A stretch of 64,000 nucleotides of DNA from contig JALIZF010001837.1 in NCBI GenBank assembly GCA_029948255.1, forward strand, positions 186,001 through 250,000. The letters are read 5' to 3'. Both the position numbers and the translations under genes were made by a program. Source of the DNA: Telmatactis stephensoni (Eukaryota; Cnidaria; Anthozoa; Actiniaria; Isophelliidae). Below the pieces are notes generated by a model that did not search any database, was not told the origin of the DNA, and saw nothing but the letters and a program-made list of their open reading frames with translations. Positions 11,541 through 21,413 of this stretch are shown piece after piece (position 1 is the stretch's first letter; each line of letters opens with the position of its first letter).

Positions 11541-11911
11541 GGAGTTAGATTACAATAGATAATGCCAGTTGACTTACTTCAACACGGACTCGACTGAAAT
11601 GCTCTGATAACAACACCAATAGGAAGTCACAAACAAACACACTCTCCCAGCAAAGTGTAGTACATACACAAAGGGAGCGAGTCTATTAACTCCACATCGA
11701 TAATTTAAAAGCTTGTCGGGCAAAGAAACTCGTGATTGACTTTGAATAGTCTATATGTCCGTATCAAAAGCTCTTCTTAAAGGCGGTCACGCGAAATTTG
11801 TAAACGCAAGGTACGTTTGGGGTGCCAATTTTTACCGAATCTTGGAGTGGAGGAAACAAGTTTAGTGATTTGGAGGACAGACTAACTTTATACACGAATC
11901 AAGTCAACGGA

Positions 11912-12208
11912 ATGTTAGCCAATGAAATCGCACAATATGTTGTTCTTAGCTTTGTTTTATTTCTATTACTGTTGCTATTCGTTTTGGTTGGGTACGTGTG
12001 TCGAAAGCTGTGGCCAAGGAAAGAAGAGCAAGAACATAGCAGAACTGATAAGAGGAACACAAGAAGTGATGTTGCTGTGATCACGCTTGATACTAACAGT
12101 TCTATTGAGATAATCGAAGCAAAGGATTACTGCTTTACTAGCGACGACGATGACAGATCTGTTGATAAATCCATGAATGAAATCAATGTTCGCATAAGTG
12201 ACGTATAG
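11912..12208 (+). CDS. Small single-pass membrane protein (98 aa), unrecognised
   Basis: I do not recognise a family. The open frame extends back to a stop at 11801 but has no ATG before 11912, so 11912 is the likely start. A short N-terminus is followed by a strongly hydrophobic segment (residues 9-29, VVLSFVLFLLLLLFVLVGYV) and a basic stop-transfer stretch (CRKLWPRKEEQ). A roughly 65-residue cytoplasmic tail follows, ending in acidic TSDDDDRSVD. Predicted topology is N-out, C-in. The gene is compact: a TATA box at 11533, no evident coding intron, stop TAG at 12206-12208 and AATAAA at 12431-12436. Thirty upstream residues in frame (WSGGNKFSDLEDRLTLY...) could be coding if an unseen exon is spliced on. 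Whether it is expressed is unproven. Confidence 0.6.
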   Translation: MLANEIAQYVVLSFVLFLLLLLFVLVGYVCRKLWPRKEEQEHSRTDKRNTRSDVAVITLDTNSSIEIIEAKDYCFTSDDDDRSVDKSMNEINVRISDV

Positions 12209-12430
12209 CACACAATTGTGCTATTGACAGAGTTGATGTACGAAGTGACGGGTTTTAGGTGAAACAGACTAGCAAAACGCATAAAAACTGGGAAACAAAA
12301 AGCTTGCATTTCATAAGGCACGCAAATAAGAATAGACGTGACCGGAAAATGTTTGTATCGGTCATGCCGATAACCTGAATTGCACAAATACTGAACCTTT
12401 CCAATTATTCAACACATAAGCCTGGACAGA

Positions 12431-12436
12431 AATAAA
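12431..12436 (+). promoter_or_regulatory. Polyadenylation signal AATAAA
   Basis: The first AATAAA after the 12208 stop codon. It gives a 3'UTR of about 240 bases for the small membrane-protein gene. Confidence 0.6.
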
Positions 12437-12544
12437 CACTGGGGAGTCCGACGATTAGATTATTGTAAAGAAGCGCATGCACATGCACAAACAGCAACTG
12501 AGACATATATTTTGACCACTGATTTTGGTTATGCAGCGCACTGA

Positions 12545-12840
12545 TAAGATATACCTGTTCCAATTGACGTTGTCGGCAAATAGACGCGACTCACCCGAAA
12601 TGGAGTATGGGTAGGAATTACTAAAAGCTATGAAACCACATAAATATCAGGACGACAATTCTCAACCAGCTGGTGTTGAGTTTATACAACAAAGTCCTTT
12701 ATTAATTGACGCTTAAAATATAGTCCAAAGCCAAAAAGAGAGTAAATATTTGTGAAGAGAGTAAATATTTTCAACTACCCATACTCCTTTGCAGTCTAGT
12801 CGCGTAGGCTTGAAGCCTCTCGCCCGATAACATTTTTAAC
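12545..12840. repeat. MITE family D, copy 1
   Basis: Left segment GACGCGACTCACCCG with GAGTATGGGTAG pairs with right segment CTACCCATACTCC and TAGTCGCGTAGGC. The same architecture recurs at 60368-60665. Outer ends resemble ACCTGTT(T)CAA...GTTGTCGG. Confidence 0.75.
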
Positions 12841-13470
12841 TCGTGGATTGCAATATGCAAATGACAGCTTACTACTTCGTGTATGACAACATAAAATGGC
12901 ACTATTCAATCTATCTATTGCCTAACTAGAATGGTGCCATGCCATACATAAAGTAGTAACCTATTGTGTCACTCACTCACTCACTCGGAAATGTGTTAAC
13001 TATGCCACTGCGCATGCTCGACGTGACTGACTGCAGGCCGAAAGTAATTAGGGCTCTGGTTTGAAATAGGTGTATAACTTATCGCCCATGCAATGGAATC
13101 CTGAATGATGCTCGATTTCTGGATTCCAAGGGTTGGAGTCCGGAGTCCACTTGCTGGATTGGGCCGGATTCTGAATTCAAAAGGCTAGATTCCGGATTCC
13201 TTTTTTTAAACAAAATTCCAGATTATAATTTGGCCTGGTAATCATCACTATTACTTTTCTTTTCTTATACGGTATTCCATGCCACTGTTTTCAAAATATC
13301 ATCCACTCTAACCACTGGTTAAGACTTATGTGTAACTTGGGTTTGGTTCGAGTAAAGGAAAGGATTTTGAAATGCCCCTTGCGAGAGCAAAGCGCGAGCC
13401 GTTTGGCAAAATCTTTACGGTACGGTAAGGACCGGTAAGTCAGCACTGCTTTCTTGTTGATTTGGATGTG

Positions 13471-13639
13471 CAGGGCCGTAGCCACAGGTACGGTTAGTCA
13501 GGTTTCAACCGGACCAACTTTTACCGTTGGAACCATTGTTATTACAGTTTTGAAAGCATGAATTCGTGTAGAAAAGCGAAAAAACCGGAACAACTTTTAA
13601 AAAAACCGTACCAATGTTGAAATGGTGGCTACGGCCCTG
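13471..13639. mobile_element. CAGGG-ended MITE with 5-bp target duplication
   Basis: The element starts CAGGGCCGTAGCCAC and ends GTGGCTACGGCCCTG. It is flanked on both sides by ATGTG (13466-13470 and 13640-13644). It is one of four elements in this window with CAGGG termini and 5-bp duplications. Confidence 0.82.
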
Positions 13640-14267
13640 ATGTGTTTCAGGTTTTTACAACGTTGCTCTACATCGCGTGGCATTTATCGTAAGATCATTA
13701 CCGATAAAGCATTAATTTGCGAGCGCGCTAAGCGCGATCCACACAGGCACTATATATAGTATAGGTGTTTCCAACGACTACTTTCTTCTCGATGATCTTG
13801 CGAGCACAAGTTGCAAGTCACTCGACAAAGACCAAAGCAGTAATACGATAATTAGCTCGCTAGGGAGTTTGAAATGGCGTTTTTTTTGTTAGTTTTGTAG
13901 ATTGTGAAAGGTAGAATTTACTCCTAGACTTTTTGTGCCGTACGTTTTTTCTTATTTCCACGACATGTCGTTTACAGTACGTACACCACAATATGTGTAA
14001 AATACATGCAATCTTTGCCAAAAAGAGTTGGTCCGATGTGAAAATGTTAGGGACTTATTATATAATGCACTTTGTGATTGTATTTGTGCATCCCCCTTAT
14101 CAATGTTGCTGGTTGCTTTAGAGTGTGCTTGACTGAGTTTAGACTGGTAGGTGCACTCCAACATTGAAAAGGGGGAGGGGGGGGCAATAAATAACAGGAA
14201 AATGCACTGCATTCTGGCAAGGATTGTAGTTACTCGTGCCCAGGCCTTTAGGCCGGCACGAGTCTAG

Positions 14268-14465
14268 GTTCGCGAGCTTCAGAACGACGGCATTTCGCGT
14301 CAAAAGGTCCCGTTATTAGGGCTAGATAAAGGTTAAGGCTAGGGACTGGGATAGGGTCTACCCCTCAATTACCTAGGCCTAAACCTAACCCTAAAACCTA
14401 AAATCTAGCTCTAATATAATGGGGTCCTTTGACGCGAAATGTCGTTTTGAAGTTCGCCAAAGAGC
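14268..14465. repeat. Foldback element
   Basis: The arm containing CATTTCGCGTCAAAAGGTCC pairs with GGTCCTTTGACGCGAAATG, and TAGGGCTAGAT pairs with the TCTAGCTCTA side. The middle contains CCTAAACCTAACCCTAAAA, superficially telomere-like but irregular. Confidence 0.78.
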
Positions 14466-15307
14466 CTCTACCTTCACAAATTTGCGGAGTCACGTCTCCC
14501 CAGAATCCATTGCGCATATCACTGACAACAGGAAGCCCAAACAATCAAAAGAATGAAAAGATTGATGAAAAACTGTGGCAACATAGTTCTGGAAAGTAGG
14601 ACTGCTCGCACTCTTAAAGTAATTAGGACTGTTTTTGTTGTAACCACGACTTTTTGTTATATTGGCCATGTTGGAGAGAAAAAATCGAGAGTTTTTGACA
14701 AAAGTGAAATCAAGCGCGCGCATTAACGTCATCTGTGCGTGTAGATCTGTACTCGGCTCGATTTCGCGGCATGGCCAAACAGAGCACGCGTAATATAGCA
14801 ATATTATGCAAAAAATAGCAGTATAGATTGATAAGTGACATAAACTACATTAGATAAGTTAGTTATTACTTTATCTGACGTTCAATAAATTTCAAACGCT
14901 CGTCGATTACAGCTGCCCCCTTCCTTTGCTCGACCATCACTTTGGTGGGATTTAACCATTTTAGGTGAGGTCACCTAAATATTTTCTACCTATAGGTCTA
15001 TAAATGAACCTTGGGTAAAATCGAGTGCTTTGGCAGTAAGATTATACTTTTCCCACACACTGCTTCATAATTTTGACTTATAAATTGTATGTAGCGGCTA
15101 CTTAAAATTGATTCTATAACACTTTAATGGCTACTCTTTTAATATGAAGTACACTGTCTAGTAATTAAACTGACATATGTTTTACAGTGCGGCCTCATGC
15201 AAGGCCACTTAATAGGATTATACTTACAGCATAACACCAGAGTATAACACTGATTCAGGACTTTGAAAACTGGCCGTTAAAGTAAGGCGTTGGACACTTT
15301 TAAAATA

Positions 15308-15456
15308 CAGGGACCGCGGAAACAGGGGGCTTTTTGCACCAAAAATATTGAAATATTATAAACAAAAATAAAAATGAATATTGACACATGAATCCGCTTA
15401 ATTCTCAAATGCCCACCACCACCACTACCACTTTTATATGTGCTCCGCGGTCCCTG
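15308..15456. repeat. TA-flanked MITE
   Basis: Ends CAGGGACCGCGGA and TCCGCGGTCCCTG lie directly inside TA dinucleotides (15306-15307 and 15457-15458), a mariner-like insertion pattern. Confidence 0.78.
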
Positions 15457-15827
15457 TAATAGCGGTTGCAATTGTGACGGAAGTTTTTGCTTTGCGTCGG
15501 ACAAATGGCGTCTTTAAGGCGGTTTTATGTTTCATGTAGCCGTACCAGCAGTTTATCAAAATCAGGAACACAGTGGGGGAAACCAGGCCACAAACCTCCT
15601 CGAACAACAATAACTAATAAATGAATATGACGCTAAGGAAGATTAATAATGATATTTCCTTCTTGTATGCATGCCATGGCGGTTGCCTTATGGCAATAAC
15701 CTATGATTGTCAACATCCTCCCATAGAGTGTATTTTGTGGCGCACAAAATGATATGAAAGCGATCTTAAGCACAATTGACAAAAACTAGCTGACATGACA
15801 GTATACATGGCAGTTATCATGTATGTT

Positions 15828-15873
15828 TTTCTTCTTCTTCTTCTTCTTCTTCTTCTTTTTTTTCTTCTTTTCG
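15828..15873 (+). repeat. (CTT)n microsatellite
   Basis: A pyrimidine tract, mostly CTT units. It produces poly-Leu or poly-Glu shadow frames that I do not consider genes. Confidence 0.85.
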
Positions 15874-16149
15874 ATCCTTCTTTTTTATCATTTCACTATC
15901 TACGTTTTCCCGATGCATTTTCTCCTCTCTTTCTTTTCTTTCTTTGTCGTCCTTTAATTTCCCTATCGCTTTTATGGCTTTCTCTTTCCTGGCTTTCTGC
16001 TCGTTTGTTTTAGCGGAGTTCATTTGAACTCTGTCATTACACATCTTACCGCATATACCATAAATTATGTACATTGTGGCAAGATGCCTGATTTTGGTCG
16101 GCCAAGATGTGATCGTGTTCAACCACAATATCTGTTCGTATGTGACCAA

Positions 16150-16600
16150 GGGGGATAAATTAATCTTCAGGAAGATAAAATATTTTTCTAATCACAGGTA
16201 AATTGGAAAAAAGACAAAAGTACAAAAAGCTTTTGGAAGCAATTACTGTAGAATATGAAAATGTGGATATCACCGATATTTAGACGATTAGAACACATGC
16301 AGTTTTATAAGCTCACACTTTGGCAAATAACAGCATATCTTTATTACACTATATAAATAAAGCCTTTAGTAAATGGTTGTTGAATAATTTAGCAAAATAT
16401 GTCTTGTTTATCTAGATCTAAGTATAAATTTGAATAAAAACTTATAGTGAACTTGAAATATGTACATTAAATAAAGCCTTTTGAATGCTGTTCTGACTAT
16501 AAAGTTTATTAAAAGTATCCTCTCTTCGCAGTTTATATTTAAGTATTCTTCTTAAAAGTTTGTCCGTTGGTTAAAAACAGTTTTCTGTCTGTATGTACTA
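16150..16600. other. AT-rich sequence with poly(A) signal for the minus-strand gene
   Basis: No ORF of interest. TTTATT at 16505-16510 is an AATAAA on the minus strand about 115 bases past the 16626 stop, and a TTTATT at 16622-16627 overlaps the stop codon itself. Confidence 0.5.
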
Positions 16601-16625
16601 GAAGTATTTCGCTTGATCAGTTTTA

Positions 16626-17270
16626 TTAAACGGTGGTTTGTTCACGTGTTGATATCTCACTGTAGCATGGAGGGTCGTCTGAAAACAAAACCTTATATTG
16701 CGGTGGTTGTTCCTCTGTGACACATGGTTTTTGTTCTGCCTTGCTTTCGATTTCTTCTTTTTTACTGTCCTCAGGTTTAGTTTTAGGATTGAATAACTGG
16801 AGATATGGTGGTGGGCCAGAGTATTCTTCAACGCTAGGAATACGAGAATTACGGAAAAAATCGTCTGGGATGTCAATAGATGATATGTCTATGGCTAAGC
16901 TGTTAATCGTAGTCGACGAACCGCACGATGGAAATGGTGAATGATTATTACAATCTTTGCACTGTTTAAAACAAGCAAAACACAGCAGTCCCCAGAAACA
17001 CAACATTAAAATAGTGCAGACTGTCACTACAGCGGCCAACGATGCTGTCGTATGAGAAGGTTTTTCGTTCGATTGAGTGGAGCATTTTCCATTTACACAC
17101 TGCTTGGTGACTGGTTTACAAGGAGCATTTAAGTCACACGATTGTCCATAATGAAATAACGATAAATATACCACCAAAATTAAAATTGAAGCTCGAGGAC
17201 TCCGTCCAAGTTGAAAACTTCTTAGTAGATCCATAGCTATAATCTTGCGTGGTTTCTGACCACTGGGCAT
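16626..17270 (-). CDS. Type I membrane protein with three cytoplasmic PPxY motifs
   Basis: A 214-residue single-exon frame. ATGs at 17270 and 17234 are both possible; the second (MDLLRSF...) places a signal peptide better (hydrophobic ILILVVYLSLF, cleavage near YGQS-C). After it comes a short Cys-rich ectodomain (CDLNAPCKPVTKQCVNGKC) and a Ser/Thr linker. A transmembrane span follows (about residues 77-102, LAAVVTVCTILMLCFWGLLCFACF), then Cys-rich juxtamembrane residues and a tail of about 110 residues. The tail has three PPxY motifs: PPPY, PPQY and PPCY. In WBP1-, PRRG- and NDFIP-like proteins PPxY motifs recruit WW domains of Nedd4-family ubiquitin ligases or YAP, so an adaptor role at membranes is the best inference. 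I cannot name an orthologue. CRE/AP-1-like sites lie upstream (17339-17346, 17591-17617). Confidence 0.78.
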   Translation of the reverse strand: MPSGQKPRKIIAMDLLRSFQLGRSPRASILILVVYLSLFHYGQSCDLNAPCKPVTKQCVNGKCSTQSNEKPSHTTASLAAVVTVCTILMLCFWGLLCFACFKQCKDCNNHSPFPSCGSSTTINSLAIDISSIDIPDDFFRNSRIPSVEEYSGPPPYLQLFNPKTKPEDSKKEEIESKAEQKPCVTEEQPPQYKVLFSDDPPCYSEISTREQTTV

Positions 17271-17338
17271 ACGCTGCTATAAACTAAAAATTAACAGTCT
17301 GAAAGACTTTTGAACACGCGATGAGTCTAAACAAACTC

Positions 17339-17346
17339 TTACGTCA
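17339..17346. promoter_or_regulatory. CRE-like site
   Basis: TTACGTCA, that is TGACGTAA on the minus strand, 69 bases before the upper ATG of the PPxY gene. It is a bZIP (CREB/ATF) type octamer; function is inferred from position only. Confidence 0.45.
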
Positions 17347-17590
17347 TGGGCCTTAGCGGTTTGGGTGTAGTGGTTTAATATCCGGAATCACGAACTTCTA
17401 CGATTAACTACGTTCGCCTATTGGCTGTTCTTTTTTCACAAAGAACTTCTATTCTCACATAAAGGATATACCAGTAACAACGTCTCTAGAAGGCCGCTTC
17501 CTATGGATTTAATTGGGATCACTGACTGGATAATGTGATCGGTTGATGCATGCGTGACCTTTTCAGAATAGGAATTGTCTGGAGTTGTTA

Positions 17591-17617
17591 TGACGTCTGT
17601 GACGTAATATGAGTCAC
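17591..17617. promoter_or_regulatory. Cluster of three bZIP-type sites
   Basis: TGACGTCT (17591), TGACGTAA (17600) and the AP-1 site TGAGTCA (17610) lie within 27 bases, about 320 bases upstream of the PPxY gene start. With the site at 17339 this suggests CREB/ATF/AP-1 control. No experiment supports it. Confidence 0.45.
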
Positions 17618-18125
17618 GCCAAGTATATGTACGTAGGTGGCAAAGCACGTACAATACTATATAGTATGTATATCTATATATACGCTTTGGGGTTGGTCTA
17701 TTGATTGAATACGTAACACCAGTCATGCCAGGACCACGCTCAGAGACAAGCACACACAAAAAGAAACATCTGTCAACAGTACTAAAATCGTAATAACTTT
17801 TTCAAATTCAGAATTACCGACGGCAAACCACGGGAAAACAACCTACAGTAGCCGATATAAGATGAAATTCTATAAATCTACAATTATCTATAAATCTACA
17901 ATTAAAATTGCTCGTGTATCTTTTACTTTCTTCGATGCTTGATCTGATATTTGACACTAGTAAAATATTGTCATTTTTTTACCCAGTGAGTCAATCATTC
18001 TATTACCTTAAATGAAAATTAAAAAGCTATTTGGCTATCCAAACATTGTGTGCTTGTAGAAGTGCGCTACCACACGCGCTTTTTTAATTGTGCAACCTAG
18101 CAAGAATGGAGTACATATATATGTG

Positions 18126-18230
18126 TTATTGACCGAGCTTGCTCGGTCAGGATAGTAGGAGGATATTTGGTTGATCTTTTTTGCGAGACCAAATACCCTC
18201 CTTTCCGGACCGAACAAGCTCGGTCAATAA
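18126..18230. repeat. Short MITE (105 bp)
   Basis: Termini TTATTGACCGAGCTTGCTCG and GAACAAGCTCGGTCAATAA pair, and interior AGGAGGATATTTGGT pairs with ACCAAATACCCTCCT. The result is a near-complete hairpin. Confidence 0.82.
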
Positions 18231-18233
18231 CTT

Positions 18234-19578
18234 ATTTATTATATGGCTGACCAACCGATTTAAAAAAATGTTCGTTGGTAAAGTTGATAAATTGAAAAAC
18301 TTGCCGGTTTTGACTGGCTCCGAACTAAACAGGAACAGGAACAGAAATTGTCAAATAAGCCAACATCGTATCACTTTGTAAGAAACAAGGAGCCATTCCA
18401 AAGAAAAATAGCCAAAAACCTAAAGTAAAACAACTTTAGAAAAACTTTTTTTCCTATTAGCCAAGCAAATCATAACAATTTAGCAAAATTTCCCGCACTT
18501 TCTGTTACGCCGGACGCGCGCGTCTGCACACCGAAAAGCGGGAATTCTGATCTTCTTTGATAAAAAGCAAACTGACTTTTCGCATGGTAACCATTATTAG
18601 AAGTAAAGTTCGTGTGTTAGGTGGTGTTTTATTGTAATAAAATTAAAATTGATTGACTAATTGAATGATTAATTGATTGATTGATCGAGTGAGTGAGTGA
18701 GTGAGAATACTACTTAAATGTTATAATAAGAAAGCCTGGTTAATTTGTCTTTTTCATAGAGAGATAGTGAGTCTACGTATGTTGCTTGCGCTTATGAGGC
18801 ATGTACTAAAACGCGGAAAACCGACGGGACGTAACTGTAAGAACAGCTAGAATTGCGGATGGCCCAAACAAATAATTACCGGAGCCAAGTGCTGTACATT
18901 TATTAGTGCATCTGATCAAGAACTGTTTTTTTTTACAAGTAACTTACAGATCTGTGAAACTTTGATTAAATACCTGCTGACCATTACAACGAAAATCAGA
19001 TACGAAGTCGTAAGTTAGAACGAGTTACTAAAATAACCTGAATTCAAGGCAACACGTCACGCTCGCGGAGTCTCGGTCAGTTCCTGGTTATGCTCCGATG
19101 ATGTAAAAGAAGAAAGCGAGCTGCAAAAAGCTGTGCAAAATGCTAATTCCCTTGCCTGAGTTTCTGAAAATCCAATTAGCGCTAATTCAAGCGCTAATCG
19201 AGCTTTGGGAGCCGCTCCATCAGCCTAAAAAAATTAGTGACATGTTTTAAAAATATTTCATAGTAATTCTTGTGATTTCAACATCTATGCATGTTTACAT
19301 TGTAAACTGCTTCATTCTAATCCGTGTAGTTGTGTATGTGCGTGAATTTACACGAATTAGAGACAGAGAACCATCATGTGCCCGCTATTTCTACTCGTTT
19401 GGGTTATCTCGAGAAACAACCCCACTCTATCTCCAACTCAAAGCCTTATCTCTTGAATAAGTTATTTCAAGTTGAACATCAGTTTTGATCCCTCTTGGGA
19501 GCTCGAAATATGGAGTTTTTAAAGTGGACACTGTTCTTAATTGTTTGTCTCAATGTCTTAAGAAAAAAATGGATTCAG
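18234..19578. other. Gene-free intergenic stretch
   Basis: I see only a (GTGA)n tract near 18688-18705 and a fragment, GTCTACGTATGTTGCTTGCG near 18771, related to the 6107-6263 foldback. No gene is recognised. Confidence 0.5.
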
Positions 19579-19733
19579 TAATAGAGTCGTTTTCGTATGA
19601 CTGGGAAAACGGCACGGTCACCGCACGGTACAGTTACGGCAGGAATTTCGAATATTTTTAAAGAAACTACGGTACTGATACAGTCACGGTACGGCGCGGT
19701 AAGTTTCCCACTCATACGAAAATCGCTCTATTA
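19579..19733. repeat. MITE family A, copy 2
   Basis: TAATAGAG...CTCTATTA ends, then TTTCGTATGACTGGGAAAAC and its partner, with the same CACGGTACGG interior as copy 1 (970-1122). It ends 20 bases from the stop codon of the acidic-protein gene and so lies in its 3'UTR. Confidence 0.82.
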
Positions 19734-19753
19734 CGTGATGTGCTAGTGATCGT

Positions 19754-21361
19754 CTATAAGTGCGCCATCTCGTTTTCAAAGTGTCCACTTCGTTCGATAT
19801 CCTCCCAGCTATCATCGCAGCTTTTTTCGTCAATCTCTTGCGTCTCGTTGTCTGGAGTGCTATTCGCCCACCACTCAACCCACCAAACCCGGCCCTGCAT
19901 TATATTCCTGCGGCGGCCTGGGTACGAGGCTGAGGATTGCATTGACTTGTAACTTGGCAACAGATCGCTGTCGTCATAGATTGGATTCTTGTCTTCCAAG
20001 TCAAATTCTTTAACGTAGTAATTAGTGAAGGGCCATCTTAAGCTGAGAACATTTGGCGCAGATAACGTGTGATCGATTGGTAATCTTCCTATTTCACCCT
20101 CGTAGACATCAATTTTGTTGGGGCATTCTTCTCTCTCCAGTCCTGTGTAGCATTTGCGTACAGCATCAGGTGGTTGATTGGTTGGGTCAGATGACTGCAA
20201 GTCGTCAGCAAACGGTTGAGACGTCTCGGGTCCCGCGCGTTCTTCAAAATCAAAATCTCCGTTTGACGATGCTTCAGTTGAGTCAGTGGCAGAATCGTCG
20301 TCGTCATCATCGTCGAAAAAGAAGTCCTCATCACTCTCAACCGACGACAAGTAGCTGCTTTCATCACTTTCTTCGCCACTTCCTTTTTCCTGCTCGCTTC
20401 TGTTGTCCTCAAATTCAGGAATGTATTCCATGCCTTCGGAATCGAGATCGGGATTGCTTGCCGTAGCATCAGATTCCGATCCCGAATCTTCGTCGTCGGT
20501 TTCTATGGTTTCGGTTTCCGAAAATTTTCTCTTAATATTTTGCACCGCTTTCTTTTTCTCGCCTGAGGAAGTCGAGTCGTTATCGGATTCGTCGTCAGTC
20601 GATCCTGTGTCGGTTGTTTGAAGGCAGAGGTTGTCGAGGTATTTGTCCATGTCAAATTCATCTTCGGAATTTTCTGACTCTTCGTCGTCTTCACCGTCGC
20701 CATCAACGAACCAACCAGGTGCACTCTTGTCGGTCTCACTGTCATCGTCTGCTTCGGTTTCAGTTGTTAGTTCTTCCGAGTCGGACTCGGACTCGGAGTC
20801 GGAGTCGGAGTCGGACTGGGTTTCATCTTCTTCCTTGGGGTCTGTCTCTGGTTCTTCGTCAGAATATCTATCGGACTCATCATCAACATCATGATGGGAC
20901 TTGGTGACACTAAGTTTCCTTTCCACTGCTTGGTTATCGTCCATTGTTTTCTTCGCAGGTGAACTACTCCCACTTTGTCTTCTTTTGTCCTCGCCTTGCG
21001 ACATAATCCTTCTCACTTCTTCATCCAAGCTATCTGTTTCTTCTGAAATACTTCTTGCACTCCCATTTACAGACTTCTGGCCAGCTTCAGCAGTTTCTAC
21101 TTCTTCTACTTCTTTACCTTCATTCTCAAAGATATCTGTGATGCTTTTAAAACTCTCTAGCAAGAGTCTTTCATCCAGGGACGTACTGTCTTCTTCTTTG
21201 ATTGATTCTAAGGTAGACCCTCTAGACAACACAGCGCGCTTCATTTCTTCGTCCGCGATGGGTTTGTTTTCTTGGCCGCTTGCATTGCTTGGCTCATTGG
21301 TTTGCTCATTGGTAGAATTGCTTGTATTTTGTGCCTGATTGTCATTAGTTTTCTGCACCAT
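19754..21361 (-). CDS. Highly acidic Ser/Asp/Glu-rich protein (535 aa), unrecognised
   Basis: One uninterrupted frame from ATG (21361) to TAG (19754-19756). Residues about 1-40 are Asn/Gln/Thr-rich; 40-400 are dominated by Asp, Glu and Ser, including SDSDSDSESESDSEE and a run of seven Asp after FFF. These contain many casein-kinase-2-like sites and one basic patch (NIKRKFSE). The C-terminal ~130 residues differ: aromatic, more ordered in composition (YTGLEREECPNKIDVY, RWPFTNYYVKEF, GRVWWVEWWANS). There is no signal peptide or transmembrane segment, so it should be intracellular, which argues against a secreted coral acid-rich skeletal protein. A strong acceptor (TTCTTTCCAG) just upstream of the ATG implies a 5'UTR intron. 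Function unknown; an acidic chromatin or histone-binding role is only a guess. Confidence 0.75.
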   Translation of the reverse strand: MVQKTNDNQAQNTSNSTNEQTNEPSNASGQENKPIADEEMKRAVLSRGSTLESIKEEDSTSLDERLLLESFKSITDIFENEGKEVEEVETAEAGQKSVNGSARSISEETDSLDEEVRRIMSQGEDKRRQSGSSSPAKKTMDDNQAVERKLSVTKSHHDVDDESDRYSDEEPETDPKEEDETQSDSDSDSESESDSEELTTETEADDDSETDKSAPGWFVDGDGEDDEESENSEDEFDMDKYLDNLCLQTTDTGSTDDESDNDSTSSGEKKKAVQNIKRKFSETETIETDDEDSGSESDATASNPDLDSEGMEYIPEFEDNRSEQEKGSGEESDESSYLSSVESDEDFFFDDDDDDDSATDSTEASSNGDFDFEERAGPETSQPFADDLQSSDPTNQPPDAVRKCYTGLEREECPNKIDVYEGEIGRLPIDHTLSAPNVLSLRWPFTNYYVKEFDLEDKNPIYDDSDLLPSYKSMQSSASYPGRRRNIMQGRVWWVEWWANSTPDNETQEIDEKSCDDSWEDIERSGHFENEMAHL

Positions 21362-21413
21362 ACTGTGGCTTATTATTGAGGTAATATAACTGTAATTGTT
21401 TTGATAAAGAGGC

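Noticed and set aside
14375..14405. Telomere-like CCTAAACCTAACCC run
   Set aside because: Irregular, about 25 bases, and lies in the loop of a foldback element, so not an interstitial telomere array.
20053..21338. Plus-strand frames of 70-145 codons, one Ser-rich
   Set aside because: They are complements of the Asp/Glu/Ser codons of the acidic protein and end wherever that gene's bias ends.
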